Shown here one piece after another: positions 24,940 to 33,366 of a DNA stretch of 64,000 bases. The position numbers were made by a program, and so were the translations under genes. Under the pieces are notes generated by a model, which worked only from the letters and a program-made list of their open reading frames with translations, was not told the origin of the DNA and did no database searches. Source of the stretch: an uncultured Lachnospiraceae bacterium (GTDB taxonomy: Bacteria > Bacillota > Clostridia > Lachnospirales > Lachnospiraceae). Each line of letters begins with the position of its first letter. The stretch's first letter is position 1. The DNA is taken from assembly GCA_910587765.1 (NCBI GenBank), contig CAJUNR010000004.1, forward strand, positions 1 to 64,000. Reading direction: 5' to 3'.

Positions 24940-25019
24940 GTTACAAATCATTATTTTAGAGTATAATTATAAAAAAGCTCCATACCCTATCAGCAACGAT
25001 AAGGGAAAGGAGCTTTTTT
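24940..25019 (+). promoter_or_regulatory. Promoter and leader hairpin that encloses the ribosome binding site
   Basis: A promoter (GTTACA 24940-24945, 16-base spacer, TATAAT 24962-24967) would start RNA at about 24973. The RNA folds at once: AAAAAAGCTCC (24971-24981) with GGAGCTTTTTT (25009-25019), and inside it CCCTATC with GATAAGGG. The Shine-Dalgarno AAAGGAG (25006-25012) lies in the 3' strand, 8 bases before ATG 25021. The same hairpin with its T run looks like an intrinsic terminator for the upstream SH3b gene. Confidence 0.55.
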
Positions 25020-25020
25020 T

Positions 25021-25458
25021 ATGATGACAGAAGCAGACAGAGCCGTGCTGGACGAAAGCTACCGGAATGCCCGGATGGGACGGGAAACGATCAATATGAT
25101 CATCGGCAAGGTGGAGGACGACGATCTGGCGCTGGATTTGAACCGGCAGGCATGCAGATTTGTACAACTGGAGGAAAAGATCCAGAAAGAGTATTACAAA
25201 GAGAAAGAGAAGCCCCCGGAGGACAGCTTGATGAACCGTACCATGCTCTGGGGCGGGATTCAGATGAATACCCTCCTGAACGCCAGCACCGGGCATCTGG
25301 CGGATATGATGATTCAGGGAAATACCAGAGGGATTACCGATCTCATGAAAGTGGTCAGCAAAAACAAGCCGGTACAGAAGGAATATTATGAGATGGCGCA
25401 GGAACTGATGGATTTTGAAGAAAAAAATATAGAAAAGCTGAAGGCATATCTGAAATAG
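25021..25458 (+). CDS. Conserved hypothetical protein, helical, 145 aa
   Basis: Soluble and almost fully alpha-helical by composition. Helices suggested by the sequence are EADRAVLDESYRNARMGRET (about 3-22), ALDLNRQACRFVQLEEKIQK (about 39-58), MLWGGIQMNTLLNASTGHLA (about 78-97) and VQKEYYEMAQELMDFEEKNI (about 120-139). Four antiparallel helices with scattered Glu/His recall ferritin-like folds, but I do not see paired EXXH motifs, so no metal site is claimed. Its start codon directly follows a leader hairpin. Function unknown; the layout resembles small stress or spore-associated bundle proteins of Clostridia. Confidence 0.75.
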   Translation: MMTEADRAVLDESYRNARMGRETINMIIGKVEDDDLALDLNRQACRFVQLEEKIQKEYYKEKEKPPEDSLMNRTMLWGGIQMNTLLNASTGHLADMMIQGNTRGITDLMKVVSKNKPVQKEYYEMAQELMDFEEKNIEKLKAYLK

Positions 25459-25490
25459 ACTGGTCTTTTGCGCCGGAATTTGGTAAGATA

Positions 25491-25522
25491 GTGATTGCGG
25501 GGGAAGGCTTCCCCGCAGTCAC
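25491..25522 (+). other. Hairpin upstream of the RluF-like gene
   Basis: GTGATTGCGGGG (25491-25502) pairs with CCCCGCAGTCAC (25511-25522) around GAAGGCTT. No T run follows, so it is a leader structure rather than a terminator. Confidence 0.4.
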
Positions 25523-25580
25523 GGAAGATCAGGAAGCGGCCGGCGTGTTCGGAGGCAGAAAGGGTACATGGTACATAAGG

Positions 25581-26330
25581 ATGCGTTTGAATAAGTATAT
25601 GAGCGAAGCGGGCGTCTGTTCCCGAAGAGAGGCGGACCGCCTCGCGGAAGCGGGGAGAGTACAGGTGGACGGCAGAACGGCCGGACCGGGGACTCAGGTC
25701 GGGGAAGGCCAGATCGTGACGCTGGACGGAAAGCCTGTACAGAGAGCGGAGAAAGATCATACGGTTCTGCTGGCGGTCAACAAGCCGCGGGGGATTGTCT
25801 GTTCCGAGGTAAGCCAGGGGGGAGATACGAACATCATTGAATATCTGAACTATCCGGAGCGGATTACTTATGCGGGAAGGCTGGACAGAGATTCGGAAGG
25901 CCTGCTGCTGATGACCAACCGGGGGGAGCTGATCAACCGGATGATGCGCGCTTCGCATTTCCATGAAAAGGAATATGAGGTGGTGACGGACCGGCCGTTT
26001 AACGATCGTTTTCTGAGGGACATGGCGGCGGGCGTCTATTTGAAAGAGCTGGATGTGACGACCAGGCCCTGCCGGACGGAGCGTCTGGGCAGGAGAAAAT
26101 TCCGGATCGTTCTCACACAGGGGCTGAACCGTCAGATCCGCAGGATGTGCCGGGAGCTGGGGTTTCATGTACAGGAACTGAAGCGGGTGAGAATCATGAA
26201 TATCCGCCTGAATCACCTGAAGACAGGCGCATGGCGGCACGTAACGGAGGAGGAACTGGCAGAGCTTCTTTGGAGGCTTGACCGGGAAGAGCAGGAAATT
26301 TTGCAGGAGCCGGAAAAGGAGGACGCGTAA
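25581..26330 (+). CDS. rluF: 23S rRNA pseudouridine synthase, RluF-like
   Basis: 249 residues. An N-terminal S4 RNA-binding domain (MRLNKYMSEAGVCSRREADR, about 1-60) precedes a pseudouridine synthase core with the catalytic motif GRLDRDSEGLLLMTN (Asp near 102). HEKEYEVVTD and NRQIRRMCRELGFHVQELKR match the RluB/E/F/RsuA branch, closest by eye to RluF, which modifies U2604 of 23S rRNA. The exact target base cannot be assigned from sequence. The ribosome site is weak (ATAAGG, 1-2 bases before the start). It is followed at once by ligA, whose start is 2 bases after the stop here, so the two are translationally coupled. Confidence 0.88.
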   Translation: MRLNKYMSEAGVCSRREADRLAEAGRVQVDGRTAGPGTQVGEGQIVTLDGKPVQRAEKDHTVLLAVNKPRGIVCSEVSQGGDTNIIEYLNYPERITYAGRLDRDSEGLLLMTNRGELINRMMRASHFHEKEYEVVTDRPFNDRFLRDMAAGVYLKELDVTTRPCRTERLGRRKFRIVLTQGLNRQIRRMCRELGFHVQELKRVRIMNIRLNHLKTGAWRHVTEEELAELLWRLDREEQEILQEPEKEDA

Positions 26331-26331
26331 T

Positions 26332-28284
26332 TTGGAACAACTGGAGCGCATGAAAGAGCTGGCGGAGCAGCTTAAAGAGGCGTCAAAAGCCTACTATCAG
26401 GAAGACCGGGAGATCATGAGCAATCTGATGTACGACCGGCTTTACGAGGAACTGGAGGGGCTGGAGAAGGAGACGGGAATTGTGCTGGCGGGAAGCCCTA
26501 CCGTGTCTGTCGGTTATGAAGCGGTGGACGAGCTGCCCAAGGAGCGGCATGAGACGCCCATGCTCTCTCTGGATAAGACGAAAGAGACGGAGGCGCTGGC
26601 GGAATTTGCCGGTGAGCATGAGGTGCTGCTCTCATGGAAGCTGGACGGCCTGACGGTAGTGCTGACCTACGAAAACGGAGTGCTGGCGAAGGCGGTTACT
26701 CGCGGAAACGGGGAGATCGGAGAGGTCATTACCAATAATGCGCGGGTATTCCGGAACGTACCGCTGTCCATTCCTCACAGGGGAGAAGTGATTCTGCGGG
26801 GGGAAGCGGTGATCCGTTATTCGGACTTTGAGAAGATCAACGCGGAGATTGCGGACGAGGCGGCGAAATACAAGAATCCGAGAAATCTGTGCAGCGGCTC
26901 GGTCCGCCAGCTCAACAATGAGATTACGGCAAAGCGGAATGTGTATTTCTACGCCTTTGCGCTGGTGCGGGCAGAGGGGGCGGACTTTGATAATTCCCGG
27001 GAAAAGCAGTTCCTCTGGCTGAAGAGCCAGGGATTTGACGTGGTGGAATACCGGAAAGTGACCGGCGCGCAGATTGGGGAGGCCGTACAGCAGTTCTCCC
27101 AGGCGGTGACGGCCAACGATTTTCCTTCCGACGGACTGGTCTGCGTCTACGACGACATCGCCTACGGGCAGTCTCTGGGCCGCACGGCCAAATTTCCGCG
27201 GGACTCCGTTGCCTTCAAATGGCAGGACGAGCTGCGGGAGACCCGTCTGCGGGAGATCGAGTGGAGTCCTTCGAGGACCGGCCTGATCAATCCGGTGGCG
27301 GTTTTCGAACCGGTGGAACTGGAGGGGACGACGGTCAGCCGGGCCTCCGTCCACAATGTAAGTATCCTGAAAAGCCTGAAGCTGGGGATCGGAGATACTA
27401 TCACCGTCTACAAAGCCAACATGATCATCCCGCAGATCGCGGAGAATCTGACCGGGAGCGGCAATGTGGAGATTCCGGACACCTGTCCCGTCTGCGGCGG
27501 GTCCACCCGGATTCAGAAGGTGAACGATGTGGAATCGCTTTACTGTACCAATCCGGATTGCCAGGCCAAGAAGCTCAAGGCGTTTACCCTCTTTGTGAGT
27601 AGGGATGCCATGAACATTGACGGCCTGTCCGAGATGACGCTGGAGAAATTCATCGCCTCGGGTTTTGTGCGGGAATATGCGGATCTGTTTCATCTGGACC
27701 GTTATCGGGAAGAGATCGTTCAGATGGAAGGCTTCGGAGAACGTTCTTATCAGAAACTGGCGGACAGTCTGGAGCGGGCGCGTCACACGACGCTTCCGAG
27801 AGTGGTGTACAGCCTGGGGATTCCCAATATCGGACTTGCCAATGCCAGAGCGCTCTGCAGGGAATACGATTATGATCTGTCCCGTCTGCGCGCCGCCGGC
27901 GCGGAGGAGCTGAGCGCGGTTCCGGGGGTGGGCAGCGTGATTGGCGCCGGCGTGGAGGAATATTTCGCCGACCAGGAGCACAACCGCTGGCTGGACGATC
28001 TGCTGAAGGAACTGGATCTTCAGGTGGAAGAAGTGGACGAGTCTGTGCGGAAACTGGACGGGAAGACCTTCGTCATCACCGGAAGCCTTCAGAACTTTGC
28101 CAACCGCAGCGAACTGAAAAACCTGATTGAGTCCAGAGGGGGAAAGGTAACCGGAAGCGTTACGTCGAAGACCAGCTTCCTGATCAATAATGATACCATG
28201 TCCGCCTCCTCCAAAAATAAGAAAGCGAAAGAGCTTGGAGTGGAGATTCTGTCCGAACAGGATTTTCTGGACCGGTTCATCTGA
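26332..28284 (+). CDS. ligA: NAD-dependent DNA ligase
   Basis: 650 residues from TTG 26332, which follows AAGGAGG by 10 bases. Domains in order: Ia region (ASKAYYQEDREIMSNLMYDR) for NAD binding, adenylation domain with the nucleophilic Lys in SWKLDG (near 103), OB fold, a four-cysteine zinc finger (CPVCGGS ... YCTNPDCQAKK, near 385-410), helix-hairpin-helix region (LPRVVYSLGIPNIGLANA, then AVPGVGSVIG), and a C-terminal BRCT domain (about 580-650, FVITGSLQNFANRSELK). It joins nicks in replication and repair and is essential in most bacteria. Slightly shorter than the usual ~670 residues. Operon with the pseudouridine synthase upstream and MscS downstream. Confidence 0.97.
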   Translation: MEQLERMKELAEQLKEASKAYYQEDREIMSNLMYDRLYEELEGLEKETGIVLAGSPTVSVGYEAVDELPKERHETPMLSLDKTKETEALAEFAGEHEVLLSWKLDGLTVVLTYENGVLAKAVTRGNGEIGEVITNNARVFRNVPLSIPHRGEVILRGEAVIRYSDFEKINAEIADEAAKYKNPRNLCSGSVRQLNNEITAKRNVYFYAFALVRAEGADFDNSREKQFLWLKSQGFDVVEYRKVTGAQIGEAVQQFSQAVTANDFPSDGLVCVYDDIAYGQSLGRTAKFPRDSVAFKWQDELRETRLREIEWSPSRTGLINPVAVFEPVELEGTTVSRASVHNVSILKSLKLGIGDTITVYKANMIIPQIAENLTGSGNVEIPDTCPVCGGSTRIQKVNDVESLYCTNPDCQAKKLKAFTLFVSRDAMNIDGLSEMTLEKFIASGFVREYADLFHLDRYREEIVQMEGFGERSYQKLADSLERARHTTLPRVVYSLGIPNIGLANARALCREYDYDLSRLRAAGAEELSAVPGVGSVIGAGVEEYFADQEHNRWLDDLLKELDLQVEEVDESVRKLDGKTFVITGSLQNFANRSELKNLIESRGGKVTGSVTSKTSFLINNDTMSASSKNKKAKELGVEILSEQDFLDRFI

Positions 28285-28302
28285 TGCTGAAAGGAGCATA
28301 AA

Positions 28303-29112
28303 ATGGAATATGATATTTTAGTAGAATTTTTACCGAAACTTCTGTCAAGCGGCATGTCGCTTTTGTGGTCGCTTGCGTTTCTGTTCATCGGCCTGAAGCT
28401 GATTGGTTTTCTGAGAAAGCTCCTCAGAGGCGCGCTGGAACGTTCCAGCGTGGATACGGGAGTGGTGCAGTTTCTGGACGCGCTTGTCAAGATCGCCGCG
28501 TATGCGGTGCTGGCGCTGGCGCTTATGGCCCGGTTCGGCATCCAGACGACATCCTTTATCACGCTGCTCGGTTCGGCGGGGGTGGCGATCGGACTGTCCC
28601 TGCAGGGAAGCCTTGCGAATTTCGCGGGCGGAATCCTGATTCTGATGCTGAAGCCTTTCGTGGTGGGGGACTACATCAACGCCTGCGGCTGTGAAGGGAC
28701 CGTGGCGGAGATCTCGATCTTTGCGACTACGCTGCATTCTGCGGATAACAGGAACATCGTGCTTCCCAACGGCACGCTCTCCAACAGCAACGTGACCAAT
28801 TTCTCTGCCAACGAGACCCGCAGAGTGGATATGAGCGTGGATGTGGCCTACAATACCGACTTAAAGCAGGCGCGCCGGATCATCGAGACGATTCTTGCGC
28901 AGGATGATAAGGTGCTGGCCGAGCCCGCCCCTGTAGTTGCGGTAAATGACCTCGGGGACAGCGGGATTACCATATTGATTCGTCCGTGGGTGAAGAGCGA
29001 GGACTACTGGACCGTAAAGTGGAGAGTTCTGGAACAGGTGCATGACCGTCTGAACGAGGAGGGGATTGAGATTCCGTTCCCGCAGATGACGATACATATG
29101 GAAGAGAATTAG
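28303..29112 (+). CDS. mscS: Small-conductance mechanosensitive channel (MscS family)
   Basis: 269 residues with three membrane helices (about 15-40, 55-78, 82-110). The pore helix TM3 has the alternating Gly/Ala pattern LLGSAGVAIGLSLQGSLANFAGG. The cytoplasmic beta and alpha/beta domains follow (PFVVGDYINACGCEGTVAEI; LPNGTLSNSNVTNFSANETR). The channel opens on membrane tension and releases solutes on osmotic downshock. ATG 28303 follows AAAGGAG, 18 bases after ligA, so probably co-transcribed. Cys-Gly-Cys in the beta domain is unusual but not diagnostic. Confidence 0.93.
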   Translation: MEYDILVEFLPKLLSSGMSLLWSLAFLFIGLKLIGFLRKLLRGALERSSVDTGVVQFLDALVKIAAYAVLALALMARFGIQTTSFITLLGSAGVAIGLSLQGSLANFAGGILILMLKPFVVGDYINACGCEGTVAEISIFATTLHSADNRNIVLPNGTLSNSNVTNFSANETRRVDMSVDVAYNTDLKQARRIIETILAQDDKVLAEPAPVVAVNDLGDSGITILIRPWVKSEDYWTVKWRVLEQVHDRLNEEGIEIPFPQMTIHMEEN

Positions 29113-29141
29113 GGAAACCGGTCCGTGCGCATCCGCCGGAA

Positions 29142-29182
29142 GTTCTGAGAAAGCGACAATGGAATCGCCGCTTCCTCAGAAC
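29142..29182. terminator. Inverted repeat between mscS and the DUF362 gene
   Basis: GTTCTGAGAAAGCG (29142-29155) pairs with CGCCGCTTCCTCAGAAC (29166-29182) with a small bulge. It lies between convergent genes; T runs are poor on both sides. Confidence 0.4.
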
Positions 29183-29195
29183 GGAGGCCGAAACT

Positions 29196-30308
29196 TTATT
29201 TTACTTCAATCAGCTCGTACTCGTCGGTTCCGATGCCGATCTTCTTCGCGTGCTCGATGCAGCACTTCCAGTTGGTGTCCGGGAAGACGGAGGTGAAATG
29301 GTCGTCGATGTAAGGACGTCCGGAATCCTCGAGGGCGCTTCCCTTTACCGGTTCCTGCGCGTTGACCGCGTCGATGCACGCCATATCAAGGGCGACCGGA
29401 TCGAAGGAGGCGAACATGCCGACATCGGGTACGATGGGCAGATCGTTCTCCGCGTGGCAGTCGCAGTAGGGTGAGACGTCCATCACAAGGCTGATGTGGA
29501 AGTGGGGTCTGCCCTGGAGGACCGCCTTGCTGTATTCGGCGATCTTGTAATTCAGGATCTCGTTCGCTTCGTCCTGCGCGGGTTTCACGGCGTCTTTGGG
29601 ACAGGCTCCGATACAGCGTCCGCAGCCGACACATTTGTTCAGGTCGATGGAGGCTTTCTTGTCGATGACGGAGGGCGCGTCATGCGCACAGATTTTGATA
29701 CACTGTCCGCAGCCGACGCACAGTTCCTGATCCACATAAGGCTTCCCGGCGGAATGCATCTCCATCTTGCCCGCGCGGGAACCGCATCCCATACCGATGT
29801 TCTTGAGCGCGCCGCCGTAGCCGGCCGCCTCGTGCCCCTTGAAATGGCTCAGGGAGATGAAGACGTCCGCGTCCATCACTGCCTGGCCGATCTTCGCTTC
29901 CCGGACGTATTCGCCGCCCTCAACGGGAACGTATACGTCGTCGGTTCCTTTCAGGCCGTCGGCGATCAGGATGTGGCAGCCGGTATTGTAGGGATTGAAC
30001 CCATTCTGATAAGCGCTTTCCAGATGGTCGAGGGCGTTTTTGCGGCCGCCCACATACAGCGTGTTGCAGTCAGTCAGGAACGGTTTGCCGCCCATATATT
30101 TGATCATGTCGACGACGGTGCGGGCATAGTTGGGACGAAGGTACGCCAGGTTGCCCGGTTCTCCGAAGTGGATCTTGACGGCGACGAATTTGCCGTCCAG
30201 TTCCATGGTTGGAAGACCTGCTTTGCGCAGAAGCCGTTCCAGTTTCGTCTGCAGTGTGTCTCCCATCTTCACCCGCAGGTTTGTGTAGTATACTTTTGAT
30301 GCACTCAT
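29196..30308 (-). CDS. DUF362 protein with two 4Fe-4S clusters
   Basis: 370 residues. The N-terminal DUF362 domain (VAVKIHFGEPGNLAYLRP near 45; FLTDCNTLYVGGRKNALDH near 98; FISLSHFKGHEAAGYGGALKN near 150) is interrupted near 190-235 by a ferredoxin-type double cluster domain, CVGCGQCIKICAHDAP and CVGCGRCIGACPKDAV, each with four cysteines. The C-terminal part returns to DUF362 (PDVGMFASFDPVALDMACID). Soluble, no signal peptide. Proteins of this type are widespread in anaerobes and presumed to be redox proteins, without a defined substrate. It has a strong promoter of its own and is monocistronic. Confidence 0.9.
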   Translation of the reverse strand: MSASKVYYTNLRVKMGDTLQTKLERLLRKAGLPTMELDGKFVAVKIHFGEPGNLAYLRPNYARTVVDMIKYMGGKPFLTDCNTLYVGGRKNALDHLESAYQNGFNPYNTGCHILIADGLKGTDDVYVPVEGGEYVREAKIGQAVMDADVFISLSHFKGHEAAGYGGALKNIGMGCGSRAGKMEMHSAGKPYVDQELCVGCGQCIKICAHDAPSVIDKKASIDLNKCVGCGRCIGACPKDAVKPAQDEANEILNYKIAEYSKAVLQGRPHFHISLVMDVSPYCDCHAENDLPIVPDVGMFASFDPVALDMACIDAVNAQEPVKGSALEDSGRPYIDDHFTSVFPDTNWKCCIEHAKKIGIGTDEYELIEVK

Positions 30309-30341
30309 AAATCCTCTCCTCCTGTGATTGCTTTTTCATTT

Positions 30342-30370
30342 AGTATAAATTCATACGGCAGAACTGTCAA
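30342..30370 (-). promoter_or_regulatory. Promoter of the DUF362 ferredoxin gene
   Basis: On the minus strand TTGACA (complement of 30365-30370) and TATACT (complement of 30342-30347) are 17 bases apart. The rest of the gap to larB (30371-30570) holds a short GC stem near 30404-30420 and a TATACT at about 30490 that could be the -10 of larB. Confidence 0.7.
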
Positions 30371-30570
30371 ACGGAGAATAAAATTTAGTTGCGCCGCTTT
30401 CCCGCCCGGCGCGGGCGGACAAGGGGGAAAATGACAAAGAATGTCAAAAAGTTCACAAAAATTTTATGGAAAATCGAGGGAGAAGGGGGTATACTGATGG
30501 AGGAACAGGCAGGAGGCGTCCGGCCGGGGACGTCGGTTCTCCGGGGAAAAGGACAGCGGGGGCGGGTACA

Positions 30571-31332
30571 ATGGATGTTAAAGCGATTTTAAGCGGCGTA
30601 AAAGCCGGAAACATGGAGATAGAGGAGGCGGAGGAGCTTTTGAAAAAGCTGCCTTATGAGGATCTGGGTTATGCCAAGATCGATCATCACAGGAACGTCC
30701 GCCAGGGATTCGAGGAGGTGATTTACTGCCAGGGGAAGGAGACGGAGCATCTGGTCGGGATCTGCAGGCGCATGGCGCAGGAGCGGATCAACGTGCTTGG
30801 CACAAGGGCGTCCAAAGAACAGGCGGACGCGGTCGTCGGAGCGGTTCCGGATTTCGTCTACGAACCGGTGTCGAGGCTTCTGAAGGCGGAGTTCAGAAAA
30901 CAGGAGCCGACGGGCAAAATTGTCGTCTGTACGGGCGGGACGGCGGACATTCCCGTGGCGGATGAAGCCGCGGGAGCGGCGGAGTTCTTCGGGACGAACG
31001 TGACCAGGCTGTATGACGTCGGCGTGGCGGGTATTCACAGGTTGCTCGGCAATCTGGAAGTGTTCCGCGGCGCAAACTGCGTGATCGCGGTGGCCGGCAT
31101 GGAAGGCGCCCTTCCGGGCGTGGTGGCCGGTCTGGTGGACGTACCGGTGATCGCGGTGCCCACCAGCGTGGGGTACGGGGCCAGCTTCGGCGGCCTTTCG
31201 GCGCTTCTGACCATGATCAATTCCTGTGCCAACGGGATTACGGTAGTTAATATTGACAACGGCTATGGGGCGGGCTATGTGGCGACGCAGATCAATCGAC
31301 TGGCGGTGCGTGGATATGAAAAGGATATTTAA
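30571..31332 (+). CDS. larB: Nickel-pincer cofactor biosynthesis protein LarB
   Basis: 253 residues. LarB carboxylates and hydrolyses nicotinic acid adenine dinucleotide to give pyridinium-3,5-biscarboxylic acid mononucleotide, the first step to the nickel cofactor of lactate racemase. Its PurE-like C-terminal half is clear: IVVCTGGTADIPVADEAAG, VYDVGVAGIHRLL-type, VIAVAGMEGALPGVVAGLVD, VPVIAVPTSVGYG. The N-terminal part has DHHRNVRQGFEEVIYCQGK. LarC and LarE are not next to it, so the other steps must be encoded elsewhere or be absent. The ribosome site is weak. The cls start codon lies inside its last codons (17-base overlap). Confidence 0.93.
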   Translation: MDVKAILSGVKAGNMEIEEAEELLKKLPYEDLGYAKIDHHRNVRQGFEEVIYCQGKETEHLVGICRRMAQERINVLGTRASKEQADAVVGAVPDFVYEPVSRLLKAEFRKQEPTGKIVVCTGGTADIPVADEAAGAAEFFGTNVTRLYDVGVAGIHRLLGNLEVFRGANCVIAVAGMEGALPGVVAGLVDVPVIAVPTSVGYGASFGGLSALLTMINSCANGITVVNIDNGYGAGYVATQINRLAVRGYEKDI

Positions 31333-32848
31333 TATTTTTAAGAGCCGGCTGGTGCTCGTAGGCCTTGCCATACTGCTGCAGGGCTTCTGGTGGGTTCTTT
31401 TCATGGGTCGGCTGACGAGCTATTCCGTATTTTTCAACGTACTGTTCCGTCTGATCAGTATCGTCATCCTGCTGTATCTGATACGGAAGGATGAGAACTC
31501 GGCATACAAGATTGCGTGGATCATTCTGGTGATGGGCGTTCCCCTGTTCGGGGGGATTCTCTATCTGCTGATCGGCAACAAAAAGCCGGGCAAGAATCTG
31601 GCGGTGAAGATGGCCGCGGTCAAAAGAGAGATGGGCGGCGCCATGTCTCAGAATCAGTGGATTTTGAAGGAGATACAGGATCAGGATCCGGGAGCGGCCG
31701 GAAACGTCCGCTATATCGGGGAGTTCGGACCCTATCCGGTCTGGAAGAACACGGAGGTGACCTATTATCCTCTGGGGGAAGAGATGTTCGCCGCCATGCT
31801 CGAGGATCTGAAGAAGGCGGAGCATTACATCTTTCTGGAATATTTTATCATCCAGGAAGGGCTGATGTGGGACTGGATTCTGGAGATTCTGGAGCAGAAG
31901 GTGAAGGAGGGAGTTGACGTACGTCTGATCTATGACGACGTGGGATGCGTGTCGCTTCTGCCTTTCCACTATGCGGACATGATGGAGGAAAAGGGAATCA
32001 AATGCCTTGCCTTCAACCGTTTTGTGCCGTTTCTCTCCCTGGTCATGAACAACCGGGACCACCGGAAGATCATGGTCATCGACGGGCATACGGCGTACAA
32101 CGGGGGAATCAATCTGGCGGATGAATACATCAATAAAAAGATGCGCTTCGGACACTGGAAGGACACGGGGGTCCGCCTGCACGGAGATGCGGTTTTTAAT
32201 TTCGCGCTGATGTTTCTGGAAGTCTGGAATGCGTTCCGGACGCCGGATCTGGACTATGAGATTTTCCGTCCCCACAGATGGCATGAAGAGCCGTTCGAGG
32301 GGGACGGCTATGCGGCGCCCTATGCGGACACGCCTCTTGACAACGAGTCGCTGGGAGAGAACGTTTATATCAACATTCTGAACCAGGCGAAAGAATATGT
32401 CTATATCGCGACGCCGTATCTCCTGATCAGCGACGAGATGGAGAACGCGCTCTGCCTGGCGGCGAAGCGGGGAGTGGATGTGCGGATTCTGATGCCGGGG
32501 ATTCCGGATAAGCCGACGGTATTTTTCATGGCCAAATCCTATTATCCGCCGCTGCTGAAAGCGGGCGTGCAGATCTACGAATATACGCCGGGGTTTGTTC
32601 ATGCCAAATCCTATGTATGCGACGACCGGATCGCTACGGTGGGAACGATTAATATGGATTTCCGCAGTCTGTATCTGCATTTTGAATGCGGTACGTTTCT
32701 GTACGGGTGCAGAGCGGTTCTCGATGTGAAGAAAGATATGGAAGAATGCTTCCCCCAATGCCATCAGGTGAGCGTGGGAGACTGCAGGCAGGGGATGGTC
32801 GGCAATCTGATCACCTCGGTTCTGAGAGTGCTCGCGCCTTTGATGTAG
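31316..32848 (+). CDS. cls: Cardiolipin synthase
   Basis: 510 residues. Two N-terminal membrane helices (about 10-30 and 38-60) and a third hydrophobic stretch near 65-85 are followed by a phospholipase D-type catalytic domain with two HKD motifs: NNRDHRKIMVIDG (near 245) and FVHAKSYVCDDRIATVGTIN (near 425). The enzyme joins two phosphatidylglycerols to cardiolipin at the membrane. The start at 31316 overlaps the end of larB, and no strong ribosome site is seen, so translation probably depends on coupling to larB. A CBS protein follows at 25 bases. Confidence 0.93.
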   Translation: MKRIFNIFKSRLVLVGLAILLQGFWWVLFMGRLTSYSVFFNVLFRLISIVILLYLIRKDENSAYKIAWIILVMGVPLFGGILYLLIGNKKPGKNLAVKMAAVKREMGGAMSQNQWILKEIQDQDPGAAGNVRYIGEFGPYPVWKNTEVTYYPLGEEMFAAMLEDLKKAEHYIFLEYFIIQEGLMWDWILEILEQKVKEGVDVRLIYDDVGCVSLLPFHYADMMEEKGIKCLAFNRFVPFLSLVMNNRDHRKIMVIDGHTAYNGGINLADEYINKKMRFGHWKDTGVRLHGDAVFNFALMFLEVWNAFRTPDLDYEIFRPHRWHEEPFEGDGYAAPYADTPLDNESLGENVYINILNQAKEYVYIATPYLLISDEMENALCLAAKRGVDVRILMPGIPDKPTVFFMAKSYYPPLLKAGVQIYEYTPGFVHAKSYVCDDRIATVGTINMDFRSLYLHFECGTFLYGCRAVLDVKKDMEECFPQCHQVSVGDCRQGMVGNLITSVLRVLAPLM

Positions 32849-32873
32849 GCAGGACAGACCATGGAGGATAAGG

Positions 32874-33323
32874 ATGAACGTATTATTTTTTTTGACACCT
32901 AAGAGTGAGGTCGCTCATCTGCATGACGACTGGACGCTTCGCCAGGGGATTGAGAAGCTGGAGCGGAGCGGTTATACGGCGCTCCCGCTGATCGACCGGC
33001 AGGGGCGTTATATCGGGACCATATCGGAGGGGGATATTCTGCGGATTCTGAAAAAGCGGTACGATATGAATCTGCGTTCGGCGGAAAATATATCGATTCT
33101 GTCCGTGGAGCGGAAAGTGGATATTCATCCCGTGTCCATAGACGCGACGATGGAGGACCTGGTCCGTATGGCCATGAATCAGAATTTTGTCCCGGTGATT
33201 GACGACAACCGGATTTTCATCGGGATTGTAACCAGAAAAGACATTATCCGATTCTGCTATGAGCGGTATGTAGAAGGGGAACATCATCCGGCAGAATCGG
33301 AACATTCACAGGGAGAAGGCTGA
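32874..33323 (+). CDS. CBS domain protein
   Basis: 149 residues made of two CBS motifs: YTALPLIDRQGRYIGTISEGD near 34-54 and FVPVIDDNRIFIGIVTRKDI near 103-122. An N-terminal NVLFFLTPKSEVAHL strand precedes them. This short stand-alone form resembles small regulatory proteins of the CbpB/DarB type that bind cyclic di-AMP, but nucleotide identity is not readable. No enzymatic part. It sits directly upstream of a pyrophosphatase that itself contains CBS domains, so it may share a ligand with it. Confidence 0.85.
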   Translation: MNVLFFLTPKSEVAHLHDDWTLRQGIEKLERSGYTALPLIDRQGRYIGTISEGDILRILKKRYDMNLRSAENISILSVERKVDIHPVSIDATMEDLVRMAMNQNFVPVIDDNRIFIGIVTRKDIIRFCYERYVEGEHHPAESEHSQGEG

Positions 33324-33366
33324 AAGAGAAGCCTTCCGTCTTAAAGGGGGACAAAGGGAGGTAAAC

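Noticed and set aside
26632..28299. A 555-codon minus-strand frame opposite ligA
   Set aside because: ligA is unambiguous with all domains; the opposite frame has no motif or start signal.
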